This document shows positions 1 to 6,536 of a stretch of 9,493 nt of DNA, piece after piece. The position numbers and the translations under genes were made by a program. The notes under the pieces were generated by a model that was not told the DNA's origin, ran no database searches, and saw only the letters and a program-made list of their open reading frames with translations. This DNA is from Alphaproteobacteria bacterium (GTDB lineage Bacteria > Pseudomonadota > Alphaproteobacteria > ATCC43930 > CGMCC-115725), in contig JAFAHP010000163.1 in the NCBI GenBank assembly GCA_019237175.1, positions 1 through 9,493 on the forward strand, in the 5' to 3' direction. Position 1 is the stretch's first letter. The number at the start of each line of letters is the position of its first letter.

Positions 1-686
1 GCGATCGTGTCGAAACCGGCGAGTACAGCGCAGCCCAGCACAATCGCACTCAGGATTCCGGTAATCGGCACATGGCCGTTTAGAGCGCCCTCATCGTTGA
101 GCTTGAACAGCAGCGGGTCGAGCCGTCGCCGCACACGGATGTAGGGCACGCGCGCCGCGGCGATGCAGGCTGCGATCGGAGCAGCGTCGCCGAGCGCGAA
201 CGTTACGAGGTCCTCGCGCGCTGATTTCAAGCATTCAAGGGTGACGATCGAGTCCTTGCCGCCGCCGATCGGCACGCAGGTGCGGCGCGGCAGTTCGATG
301 GCCAACGGCGCCGGCGGTACGTTCGTGTCCCACGCAACCCGGCAACCGCCGCTCAGCGAAATCCGGTTCCTCCAGGCGAATTCACCCAGCCCCTTTTCAT
401 AAAAGTTTTGGACGAAGCGCGCTGTGTCGCGATCGAGCGCAAATGCTTCACAGCGTAGTGTCTCAGGGACAAAGGCTTTGTAATAGCTTACCCCGGAGAG
501 CAGCAAAATCAGCCGGAAAATGCGGTCGAGTACCGTCTCCTCTAACTCGGAGAACGACCGCGAGGGGAAATCGAAAATCAGACTTTCCTCGAACCTCGGC
601 CCATGAAGAAACCGGTAGAATAACGACAGCGTGTTTTCGGTCGGGTCGTATCGATATGCCTCGAACAGAAATTCTCTATATTTCAT
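1..686 (-). CDS. murL: MurL-type UDP-MurNAc-L-Ala-L-Glu epimerase, partial (N-terminal 228 residues)
   Basis: MurL epimerises the terminal L-Glu of UDP-MurNAc-L-Ala-L-Glu to D-Glu in an ATP-dependent reaction. It is the cytoplasmic peptidoglycan-precursor step of the pathway first described in Xanthomonas, which bypasses glutamate racemase. I translated the open minus-strand frame from the ATG at 684-686 to the window edge: 228 codons without a stop, with the C-terminal half off the left end. Visible family signatures are GVSYYKA at residues 65-71, GLGEFAWRN at 99-107, the PP-loop-like VPIGGGKDS at 138-146 and NGHVPIT at 203-209. The start overlaps the end of the DUF4392 gene by 11 bp and has a GAGGG ribosome-binding element 5 nt upstream, so translational coupling is likely. 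The assignment rests on remembered motif similarity, not a search. Another PP-loop-like enzyme is possible but less likely. A murD2-type ligase, the usual partner, would have to lie outside the window. Confidence 0.85.
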   Translation of the reverse strand, partial: MKYREFLFEAYRYDPTENTLSLFYRFLHGPRFEESLIFDFPSRSFSELEETVLDRIFRLILLLSGVSYYKAFVPETLRCEAFALDRDTARFVQNFYEKGLGEFAWRNRISLSGGCRVAWDTNVPPAPLAIELPRRTCVPIGGGKDSIVTLECLKSAREDLVTFALGDAAPIAACIAAARVPYIRVRRRLDPLLFKLNDEGALNGHVPITGILSAIVLGCAVLAGFDTI

Positions 687-1596
687 CGTCGCCCTCGGCG
701 ACCGCTCTGACCATCCGCATCTTTTCTTGATGAAAGGCGAGGTCGAAATTGTCGATTGTCAATGCCTGCCGACGTGAGACCCCGTCGACCGCCGGCCCTC
801 GATTGAGCATCGTTTCGAGGATGTGCCGCTCCAATGCTTCATCGAGACATTGCAATAGCCGGCCGCGCCAATCTTCGCGGATGACGGCGAGCGCGCCGAT
901 GAGCGCATAGGCGCCCCAATGCGAAACGCCCGCGACGATCAGGTGATGCGCCGGGGTGACGCAGGCGATCGTGGCGCCATGTTCGACATGGCGGGCGATC
1001 AGGTCACGCGGTACCGCTCCCATGCCAATCTCGTTGCCCCCGTCGCCGATCGCGATCGTGTCCCACGGCCCCGCGCTGAAGACGTCGTCAAGCAGTACCA
1101 TATGGGAGCCGATGTCTTCGCCGCGCATGTTGCGCGGCGCGCCGTCACGACTGCGCCCGCAACGTTCGATCGATACCGCATGGGTAATACCGGCGGCGCG
1201 CCAATTCTCGATCAATGGCTCAACCCCGCCACCAAGCTTGACGGCATCGACGGGCACGTTGCCGAGGCCGGCCGCGGCCAACGCCATCGTGCAGGCATTG
1301 CGGCACGGCTCGTCAGTCGCAAGCCGGCACGGTATGCCCACCTCGATGAGCCCGCGGGCAAGCAACGCAGCACCGGCCGGGCCGTCCGTCTCGGCTGCGG
1401 GCGGCGAACCCGATGGGACAAAAAAGCCGGTGATCAACCCGACCCGGCAGGATACTGCCGCCGCCAACTGCGATGACGCACGCCACAACCCGCCGCGCGC
1501 CGCCCTGCACAGTGCGTCGATATTGCGGCCGACATCAGCTTGCACCAGGCGCTCGATGCGGTCGACTTGCGTCTCTGCCGCGGCCGGCGGAGGCAT
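676..1596 (-). CDS. DUF4392 protein, D-glutamate cyclase C-terminal-domain homologue
   Basis: This 306-residue protein matches DUF4392, the C-terminal half of mammalian D-glutamate cyclase (DGLUCY), which converts D-Glu to 5-oxo-D-proline. Conserved-looking blocks are TGFFVP (residues 56-61), ETDGPAGA (69-76), SIERCGRSRDG (142-152) and the glycine-rich GDGGNEIGMG (184-193). No signal peptide or membrane segment is apparent. I chose the ATG at 1594-1596 because the family fold begins soon after it (ERLVQADVGR). The longer frame back to 1677 would overlap the DUF1445 gene and adds a low-complexity tail. The gene starts 11 nt after the DUF1445 stop, with no clear Shine-Dalgarno sequence, and ends overlapping the murL start by 11 bp. 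Whether the lone domain is active, or needs the separate DUF1445 partner, cannot be read from sequence. Confidence 0.87.
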   Translation of the reverse strand: MPPPAAAETQVDRIERLVQADVGRNIDALCRAARGGLWRASSQLAAAVSCRVGLITGFFVPSGSPPAAETDGPAGAALLARGLIEVGIPCRLATDEPCRNACTMALAAAGLGNVPVDAVKLGGGVEPLIENWRAAGITHAVSIERCGRSRDGAPRNMRGEDIGSHMVLLDDVFSAGPWDTIAIGDGGNEIGMGAVPRDLIARHVEHGATIACVTPAHHLIVAGVSHWGAYALIGALAVIREDWRGRLLQCLDEALERHILETMLNRGPAVDGVSRRQALTIDNFDLAFHQEKMRMVRAVAEGDDEI

Positions 1597-1607
1597 GGGG
1601 CGGGCCG

Positions 1608-2408
1608 CTACAGGCTGGCGAGCTTGGCGTTCAGGAGGTCGGTGATCAGCATCGAACCCGGGGCGTGGGTGATGCAAAACTCGGGCAGAGCCTCTGCAAC
1701 GACCGCCTGCGGAGTGACCCCGCAGGCCCAGAACACCGGTAACTCGCCATCATGCACCGGAACGGCATCGCCATAATCCGGGTGTCCCAGATCGCTGATT
1801 CCGATGGCGTGTGGCAGCCCGATATGAACCGGCGCGCCATGCACCGACGGAAAGCGCGAGGTGATCTGAACAGCGCGAATCGCATCCACCGGGGTCAGCG
1901 GCCGCATTGAGACCACGAGCGGCCCGGCAAACGATCCCGCCGGGACGCACCGGATGTTGGTGCGGTACATCGGTACATTTGAACCGCAGGTCATATGACG
2001 CAGCTCGATTCCCTCCTCGATCAGCGCCTGCTCGAACGAAAATGAGCAGCCTAGCGCAAAGCTGACGAGATCATCGCGCCACAGCGCGTGAATTTCGGTC
2101 GGTTCCTCGACCAGTTCGCCATCGCGCCACACGCGGTATTTCGGCAGGTCAGTGCGGATGTCGAGGTCCCCACCGAGCGTCGGCAGATGCGGATCACCCG
2201 GCTCGGCGACCGCCAACACCGGACACGGCTTCGGATTGGCCTGGGCAAATCGCAGGAAATCGTGGGCCAGCGTTTTTGGCAGGATCACAAGATTGGCTTG
2301 CACATTTCCGGCGGCGAGCCCGGCGGTGGTACCGCTGAATTCGCCGCCGCGAATGCGCCTGCGCTCGCGTGTTCCAACTGTGATGGCGCGATCGGTTGCG
2401 GCAGTCAT
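1608..2408 (-). CDS. DUF1445 / YcsI-family protein (D-glutamate cyclase N-terminal-domain homologue, annotated as putative hydro-lyase)
   Basis: This 266-residue cytoplasmic protein belongs to the YcsI/YcgA (DUF1445) family, usually annotated as putative hydro-lyase. The family is the N-terminal half of mammalian D-glutamate cyclase; bacterial members often sit near 5-oxoprolinase genes (ycsI in Bacillus subtilis). Diagnostic blocks are TAGLAAGNVQANLVILP (28-44), LGCSFSFEQAL (119-129), CGSNVPMYRTNI (141-152), VVSMRP (165-170) and FWACGVTPQ (226-234). The length is normal for the family. The start is the ATG at 2406-2408. It has no close Shine-Dalgarno sequence, while a GGAGG lies about 30 nt upstream, so the initiation site is somewhat uncertain; an in-frame stop at the TAG overlapping the predicted -10 limits any extension to nine codons. 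It is the first gene of the operon with DUF4392 and murL. Function is inferred from the family and context. Confidence 0.88.
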   Translation of the reverse strand: MTAATDRAITVGTRERRRIRGGEFSGTTAGLAAGNVQANLVILPKTLAHDFLRFAQANPKPCPVLAVAEPGDPHLPTLGGDLDIRTDLPKYRVWRDGELVEEPTEIHALWRDDLVSFALGCSFSFEQALIEEGIELRHMTCGSNVPMYRTNIRCVPAGSFAGPLVVSMRPLTPVDAIRAVQITSRFPSVHGAPVHIGLPHAIGISDLGHPDYGDAVPVHDGELPVFWACGVTPQAVVAEALPEFCITHAPGSMLITDLLNAKLASL

Positions 2409-2699
2409 GGTCAGTCGGTTGTCAATATACGAATTCTACCTCCGATCGACGTCCGTCGTCAAAACCACCCCGCGCAACCATCCGCCGGGATTTGATGCAT
2501 GAGCAGCGGTGTTTTTTCTAGCCGTTGAGCCTCGCCGCGCTGTCTTGCGCATTGCGCGACATCGATCTTCCACGGCCTAGGCGGTTTAGTCAGGGGCGGG
2601 AACCGCGCTCGTCGCGATCGTCGTGGGGTGGCGGGGTTGCACCTCGCCGGGCCCGGTTCGTGATCGGCCGCGACGTCCGAGCGCCGCCCAGCCGGGTTG
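2409..2699. other. Intergenic region between glk and the D-Glu operon
   Basis: This 291-bp gap between the glk stop and the DUF1445 start separates two transcription units. Apart from the promoter candidate at its left end I see no gene, RNA or strong terminator. A plus-strand T-run near 2511-2516 lacks a convincing hairpin. Open frames across it are continuations of shadows of neighbouring genes. Confidence 0.6.
2433..2462 (-). promoter_or_regulatory. Predicted sigma70-type promoter of the D-Glu operon
   Basis: On the minus strand, TTGACG (2457-2462) and TAGAAT (2433-2438) are separated by 18 bp, each one base off the sigma70 consensus. The predicted transcription start is about 20 nt before the DUF1445 ATG, giving a short leader. 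The spacer contains a GGAGG and a CGAC-GTCC-GTCG inverted repeat that could be an operator, but both may be chance. Supported only by pattern and position. Confidence 0.45.
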
Positions 2700-3674
2700 T
2701 CAGCCGGCCAGTAATGCCGCGCAACCGAGGAACGCGGCCAGCGGATGGGTCACAACCCATGTCGGGATCGCGGCGAGATAAGCCGCGAACCGGCCTTTTG
2801 CCTCGAACCGTGAGCGAAACGGCGAATCGGGAAAGTATCGACCGAACCGCGGCACGATCCCGCCGGCGATAAATACCCCCCCGCGCGCGCCCAAGGTGAG
2901 GGCGAGGTCGCCAGCGACCGTACCGAGCATGGCACAGAACATTGCCGTCGCCTCGGCGCAGATCGGGTCCTCGCCGCGCATGCCAAATTCCGTGATCTGA
3001 GGGGCGGTATAGCCTTTTGACGGAATCCCGTCGAGTTCAGCCAATGTGTTGTAAAGGTTGACAAGACCCGGGCCGGACAGCAGACGCTCGGCGGAAACGT
3101 GATCGAGCCGCCGTCGCAGATGATCGATGACCGCAGCTTCCCGATCATTTGCTGCCGGCATCGTCGCATGGCCGCCTTCGCCGGTCAGCGGCAGCCACCC
3201 GGTCGCGTGCGGTACAAGGCCGGAAACGCCCAGTCCCGATCCCGGACCCAAAACGCCCAGCGGCGTACCTGGAACCGGGATGCCGCCGCCGACCGGCATT
3301 CGGTCGCTGGGCCCCAGGTGCGGCAGGGCCAGCGCCTGCGCAGTGAAATCGTTGATGACTTCCAGCCGCTCGAAGCCGAAACGCGACCGCAGCGCCGAAA
3401 CCGAAAAGCTCCATGGATGGTTGGTCATCTCGATTCGGTCACCGGTGATCGCCGAGGCGATGGCGATCGCTCCCTGCCTAGGCATCGGCAAGCTGGCGCG
3501 ATCGGCAAGGTATTCCGCGAGCGCATCGTCGATCGTCGGATATTGATCACAAACGTGGGTTCGCCAGTTCAAAACGGCGCCATCCGCGGAGACGAGCCCA
3601 AAACGCGCGTTGGTGGCGCCGACATCACCGACAAGCCGGGTTTCCCCCGCACCGGTGCTCGCCGCCTGGCTCAT
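2700..3674 (-). CDS. glk: Glucokinase (Glk)
   Basis: Glucokinase phosphorylates free glucose with ATP to glucose-6-phosphate in the cytoplasm (EC 2.7.1.2). The protein matches the E. coli Glk type: phosphate-binding GDVGATNARF (residues 16-25), TNHPW (84-88), catalytic Asp109 in VINDFTAQ, GPGSGLG (143-149), GEGGHA (165-170, with the Glu and His that contact glucose), the SAERLLSGPGLVNLY block (about 194-208) and FIAGGI near the C terminus. I chose the ATG at 3672-3674, giving 324 residues, the normal family size. The longer frame to 3770 would add 32 unrelated residues and overlap otsA by 74 bp. The start lies 22 nt after the otsA stop without a strong Shine-Dalgarno sequence, so it is probably cotranscribed with otsBA. 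It would return glucose from trehalose breakdown to glucose-6-phosphate, a substrate of OtsA. Confidence 0.95.
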   Translation of the reverse strand: MSQAASTGAGETRLVGDVGATNARFGLVSADGAVLNWRTHVCDQYPTIDDALAEYLADRASLPMPRQGAIAIASAITGDRIEMTNHPWSFSVSALRSRFGFERLEVINDFTAQALALPHLGPSDRMPVGGGIPVPGTPLGVLGPGSGLGVSGLVPHATGWLPLTGEGGHATMPAANDREAAVIDHLRRRLDHVSAERLLSGPGLVNLYNTLAELDGIPSKGYTAPQITEFGMRGEDPICAEATAMFCAMLGTVAGDLALTLGARGGVFIAGGIVPRFGRYFPDSPFRSRFEAKGRFAAYLAAIPTWVVTHPLAAFLGCAALLAG

Positions 3675-3696
3675 CGGAGCGCGCCGCCAATCGCAG

Positions 3697-5142
3697 TCAT
3701 TGGCCGGCGCCGCTATTTGCCAAAGCGGCGATAAAGCGCTGCCGCCAGCGGGTGATGTCGTTACGCGCAATCGTCGCCATCATCGCGGTCCAGCGTTCTT
3801 TGCGTTCGCCCCGCGACATCGTCAGCCCTTGGCGGATTCCCTCGGCCATGCCTTCGATGTCGTGCGGATTGACCACTACCGCCTCTCCCAATTCCCGCGC
3901 CGCGCCGGCAAAGCACGACAACACCAGCACTCCCGGATCGGCCTCCGGCTGGCAGGCCACATACTCTTTTGCGACCAGGTTCATGCCATCACGCAGCGGG
4001 GTCACGACCCCGAGCCGCGCCGCCCGAAAGAAGCCGGTCAGGATGTGATGATTGAAGCTCTTATTGATGTAGCGCAGCGGCGTCCAGTCAAATTCACCGT
4101 ATCGGCCATTGATATCGCCGGCCGAAGCGGCGAGGATTCGGCGGATCTCCTGATATTCGGGAACCTCGGAGCGCGACGTCGGAGCGATCTGCAGGAACGT
4201 GACGCGCCCGCGGGTTTCAGGGTAGGCTTCCAACAGTCGCCCAAACGCCGCAAATCGCGCCGGCAAACCTTTCGAATAATCAAGGCGGTCGACCCCGATC
4301 ATCATGGTGCGATCGCCGAGACTTTGGCGCAGCCGACGCATATGGCGGCTTCCGTCCGCTGCTTCGGCTTGGGCAGCGAGCGTAGAGACATCGATGCCGA
4401 CCGGAAAGACGTCAGCGCGGACGATACGCCCGAAGGCGCGCAACACGCCGTGACCAAGGTCTTCGGCCCCGGCCCAGCGCAGCAGATAATCGCAAAAGCC
4501 GTGCAGATCCGACTCGGTCTGAAACCCAATCAGGTTATAGGCGCACAATGCTTCGGCGAGATCGCGGTGGTTCGGCAGCACGCGCCAAACCTCGGCGGGA
4601 GGAAACGGCGTATGAAGAAAGAAGCCGAGCTGTTGACCCTGGTCGAGTCGGCGCAGTTCGCGACCGAGCGGGATCAAGTGGTAGTCGTGGACCCAGACGA
4701 GGTCCTGCGGCCGCAACATTGGCGTCAACGCCCGGGCAAACATGCGATTGACGCGCAAGTAGCCGGCAAAGTCGCGCCGCGAATAGTCGACCAGCCCCGC
4801 CCGCAAATGGAACAGCGGCCACAGCACGCGATTGGCGAAGCCGAGATAGTATTCGTCGAAATCGCGCTGCGACAGGTCGAGCGTCGCCCACGTCAGAGGG
4901 CCTTTCGCGATCGTTTCCGGCTCGCTCGCCGCATGGTCAGCGACCCTGCCGCTCCAGCCGAACCAGATGCCCCCGCTGCTTTCGAGTGCTGCGCGGATTG
5001 CGAACGCCAAGCCTCCTGAATCGGGTTTCGGGCCCTCGACGGCCACCCGGTTGGAGACGACGACCAATCGCCTATTCTCGTCGGTCGCATACTCCCAGAC
5101 AAAATTTGCGCGGTCGAGGTGCATCCCCGCGCTCTCGATCAT
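3697..5142 (-). CDS. otsA: Alpha,alpha-trehalose-phosphate synthase (UDP-forming), OtsA
   Basis: OtsA transfers glucose from UDP-glucose to glucose-6-phosphate to form trehalose-6-phosphate (GT20, EC 2.4.1.15). It has 481 residues, close to the usual 450-490. Family landmarks are VVSNRVA (28-34), the glycine loop SGGLA (42-46), WPLFH (108-112), WVHDYHL (150-156) with the catalytic-region Asp153, HTPFP (177-181), GVDRLDYSKG (283-292) with the phosphate- and sugar-nucleotide-contacting Arg286 and Lys291, and LRDGMNLVAKEY (383-394) with Asp385 and Glu393. No key residue is missing. Its ATG (5140-5142) overlaps the otsB stop in an ATGA arrangement and is preceded by a GGGGA element, so translation is coupled to otsB. 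Met7 is a possible alternative start. A long plus-strand open frame across the gene (3610-5019) is an antisense shadow. Confidence 0.97.
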   Translation of the reverse strand: MIESAGMHLDRANFVWEYATDENRRLVVVSNRVAVEGPKPDSGGLAFAIRAALESSGGIWFGWSGRVADHAASEPETIAKGPLTWATLDLSQRDFDEYYLGFANRVLWPLFHLRAGLVDYSRRDFAGYLRVNRMFARALTPMLRPQDLVWVHDYHLIPLGRELRRLDQGQQLGFFLHTPFPPAEVWRVLPNHRDLAEALCAYNLIGFQTESDLHGFCDYLLRWAGAEDLGHGVLRAFGRIVRADVFPVGIDVSTLAAQAEAADGSRHMRRLRQSLGDRTMMIGVDRLDYSKGLPARFAAFGRLLEAYPETRGRVTFLQIAPTSRSEVPEYQEIRRILAASAGDINGRYGEFDWTPLRYINKSFNHHILTGFFRAARLGVVTPLRDGMNLVAKEYVACQPEADPGVLVLSCFAGAARELGEAVVVNPHDIEGMAEGIRQGLTMSRGERKERWTAMMATIARNDITRWRQRFIAALANSGAGQ

Positions 5143-5951
5143 CCTAGTTCCCCTTTGTTTTCTCCTGGAGAAACGTCAGCGGGCAGTTGCCGTTCCAGCG
5201 AGGCTGTAGCTTCAACTTTACGACCGGCTGCCGCCAGCCAGCGGCGCACGGCTTCGACGGTCGCTAAACCGTAGGCAGCCCGGCTGGGCTTCGGCGGCCC
5301 GACCCGGATTGCGATACCGCCTCGGCCCGAGACCTCGGCAAAGCCGTCCTCGTCAGTGACATCGTCGCCGATAAAAACCGGGGAGCGACCAGCAAATGGC
5401 GGTTCGGCCAAAAAAGCGGCAATTGCTGCTCCCTTGTCGCTACCGGTCGGCTGAAACTCAACCACCATCTTGCCGGCGATTAGCCGCAGCGCAGGCTCTC
5501 GTTGCACCCACGCCTTCGCGAGCGCGCGGATTTCGCACTCGCGTTCGGGTACGGCGCGATAATGCAGCGCCAACGCCCAGATGTGATCTTCGAGGATAAG
5601 GCCGGTTTCCGCACCCTTCAACGTCGCGAGCCGTGGGCGCAGGCGATCGAGAGCGACTGCCGCCGCCGGATTTGCAACGCGATCGACGGCTCCGTCGGCG
5701 CGGCGGCGCACGATACCGTGCAGCCCGGCCGCAGCCCCGCGCCACGGCTGAAACAATCGATCAATCTCGTCGAGGGGACGACCGCTGACCAGCGCGACAG
5801 CACCGTTGCGCTGGCGCGCCAATTCTCCCAATAGGGCCGGCAGCCCGGAGGGCACAGAAACGTCTTGCGGACGCGGCGCGATCTCGAGCAGGGTCCCATC
5901 GACATCGAGAAACAGCGCCATTTGCGCGTCGAGTGGCGGTGGCGGCCGCAT
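5139..5951 (-). CDS. otsB: Trehalose-6-phosphate phosphatase, OtsB
   Basis: OtsB dephosphorylates trehalose-6-phosphate to trehalose (EC 3.1.3.12), the second step of the OtsAB osmo- and desiccation-protectant pathway. It is a HAD-superfamily enzyme: motif I LFLDVDGTL (13-21) with the nucleophile Asp16 and general acid Asp18, motif II region VSGRP (55-59), the late lysine in GSDKG, and motif IV FIGDDVTDEDGF with its metal-binding acidic residues. I chose the ATG at 5949-5951, which gives 270 residues, the size of E. coli OtsB. The frame stays open to an ATG at 6077, but the extra 42 residues are Gly/Arg/Ser-rich and unlike the family. No clear Shine-Dalgarno sequence precedes either start, so the start is moderately uncertain. 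It is the first gene of the otsB-otsA-glk operon; the long upstream region suggests regulated transcription. Confidence 0.95.
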   Translation of the reverse strand: MRPPPPLDAQMALFLDVDGTLLEIAPRPQDVSVPSGLPALLGELARQRNGAVALVSGRPLDEIDRLFQPWRGAAAGLHGIVRRRADGAVDRVANPAAAVALDRLRPRLATLKGAETGLILEDHIWALALHYRAVPERECEIRALAKAWVQREPALRLIAGKMVVEFQPTGSDKGAAIAAFLAEPPFAGRSPVFIGDDVTDEDGFAEVSGRGGIAIRVGPPKPSRAAYGLATVEAVRRWLAAAGRKVEATASLERQLPADVSPGENKGELG

Positions 5952-5991
5952 CGGAAGCGAATCGGAGTTGTCTGAGGTGATCAAGACAACA

Positions 5992-6009
5992 TCACTTGTG
6001 GGCGTTGCA
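5992..6009. repeat. Split direct repeat, copy 1
   Basis: TCACTTGTG, then GG, then CGTTGCA. The same 16 bases occur without the GG insertion at 6379-6394, 379 bp away. This copy lies 41 to 58 bp upstream of the chosen otsB start, where a promoter or repressor site would be expected. If translation instead began at 6077, the copy would fall inside the coding region. Confidence 0.5.
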
Positions 6010-6378
6010 TGGGGTCGGCCACGAAGCCTACCACCAAATGCTTGATCTGAACCGAGATGGCTGGCAACTCCAAACACCGCAAAAAAATCTGGAATTCCGG
6101 GCAGCGCTGGGCGAGGTATCCTGGGCGTCCTCGCTTGTCGGCCGCTCAGGCGCGGAACCGGCGAGCGATCGGCGCCGCTTCTCGCAAGATTAGCCTCGCT
6201 GGGGGGAAAGAGATAGCGCCGATTCGGTCCGCGCAGGCTGCTCTACCCGCGGCGAAATGACGTCCATCGTCCGCCATCAGAGCGCCCCAAGTACCTGCCT
6301 CGAGCACACGAGAAAACTGATTTGCGCCGTTTGCACAACCCGGAGGTAGCCGGCTGACCACGAGTCGTCAAAAAACTG

Positions 6379-6394
6379 TCACTTGTGCGTTGCA
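6379..6394. repeat. Split direct repeat, copy 2, overlapping a palindrome
   Basis: TCACTTGTGCGTTGCA, the uninterrupted copy of the repeat at 5992-6009. It overlaps the perfect inverted repeat TGTGC-GTT-GCACA at 6384-6396, the kind of symmetry bound by dimeric regulators. Paired copies far and near upstream of otsB could be two sites for one regulator. No regulator gene is present in the window to connect them to. Confidence 0.5.
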
Positions 6395-6476
6395 CAGGAG
6401 TCGCCGCCGGAGTGTGCCGTAAATACCTGATCGGAGCCAAAATCCCTAGCAACTACAGGCATTTCGAAAAAGCGCC

Positions 6477-6504
6477 TTGACATTACGATAGGGAGCACTA
6501 AGTT
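6477..6504 (+). promoter_or_regulatory. Weak plus-strand promoter candidate for a possible small RNA
   Basis: A perfect -35 hexamer TTGACA (6477-6482) is followed after 16 bp by TAAGTT (6499-6504), which keeps only the T1, A2 and T6 of a -10 box. The predicted start is near 6511. Interest comes from the strong plus-strand terminator about 90 nt downstream, since there is no plus-strand protein gene here. Low confidence on its own. Confidence 0.25.
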
Positions 6505-6536
6505 GTGCAGTGCGGTAACGATCGCCGGTTGTGGTC

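Larger units (their letters stand above)
5952..6536. other. Long regulatory-looking intergenic region upstream of otsB
   Basis: This 585-bp stretch between the phhA stop and the otsB start has no supported protein gene. The minus frame at 6146-6361 shows no recognisable motif, and the frame from 6077 continues upstream of OtsB without family similarity. It looks less GC-rich than its surroundings. It holds a split direct repeat (5992-6009 and 6379-6394), a palindrome (6384-6396), further TTGCACAA-like words near 6331 and, inverted, near 6502, and a plus-strand promoter candidate (6477-6504). A minus-strand TTGACG at 6366-6371 has only a poor -10 partner. I could not identify a convincing otsB promoter. 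Confidence 0.55.

Noticed and set aside
163..730. Two short plus-strand frames at the left edge
   Set aside because: They lie opposite the MurL-type frame, which is open throughout and carries conserved motifs.
919..1645. Plus-strand open frames opposite the DUF4392 gene
   Set aside because: The minus-strand frame carries the family motifs; the plus-strand products are Arg/Ala/Pro-rich shadows.
1597..1677. Upstream extension of the DUF4392 gene by 27 residues
   Set aside because: It would overlap the end of DUF1445 and encodes a Pro/Arg/His-rich sequence unlike the family; the ATG at 1596 fits better.
2490..2520. Possible plus-strand terminator (T-run after GCGGTG)
   Set aside because: The only pairing is a 4-bp CCGC/GCGG with a long loop, and there is no plus-strand gene to terminate.
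3610..5019. Long plus-strand open frame (469 codons) opposite otsA
   Set aside because: It is antisense to a clear, motif-complete otsA and shows no recognisable protein pattern. Long antisense frames are common opposite GC-rich genes.
5952..6077. 42-residue N-terminal extension of OtsB
   Set aside because: Family length and the position of the first HAD motif fit the ATG at 5951. The extension has no family similarity and contains one copy of the regulatory repeat.
6078..6103. EcfG-like general-stress promoter (GGAAT-N17-TGTT, minus strand) upstream of otsB
   Set aside because: Trehalose genes are often under EcfG in alphaproteobacteria, but both boxes deviate from GGAAC/CGTT. The match is too weak to list.
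6146..6361. 71-codon minus-strand frame in the phhA-otsB gap
   Set aside because: It has no motif, no ribosome-binding site and an atypical composition; most likely a chance frame.
6343..6371. Minus-strand TTGACG with TACCTC 17 bp downstream as an otsB promoter
   Set aside because: The -10 box matches consensus poorly, and the site is almost 400 bp from the otsB start.
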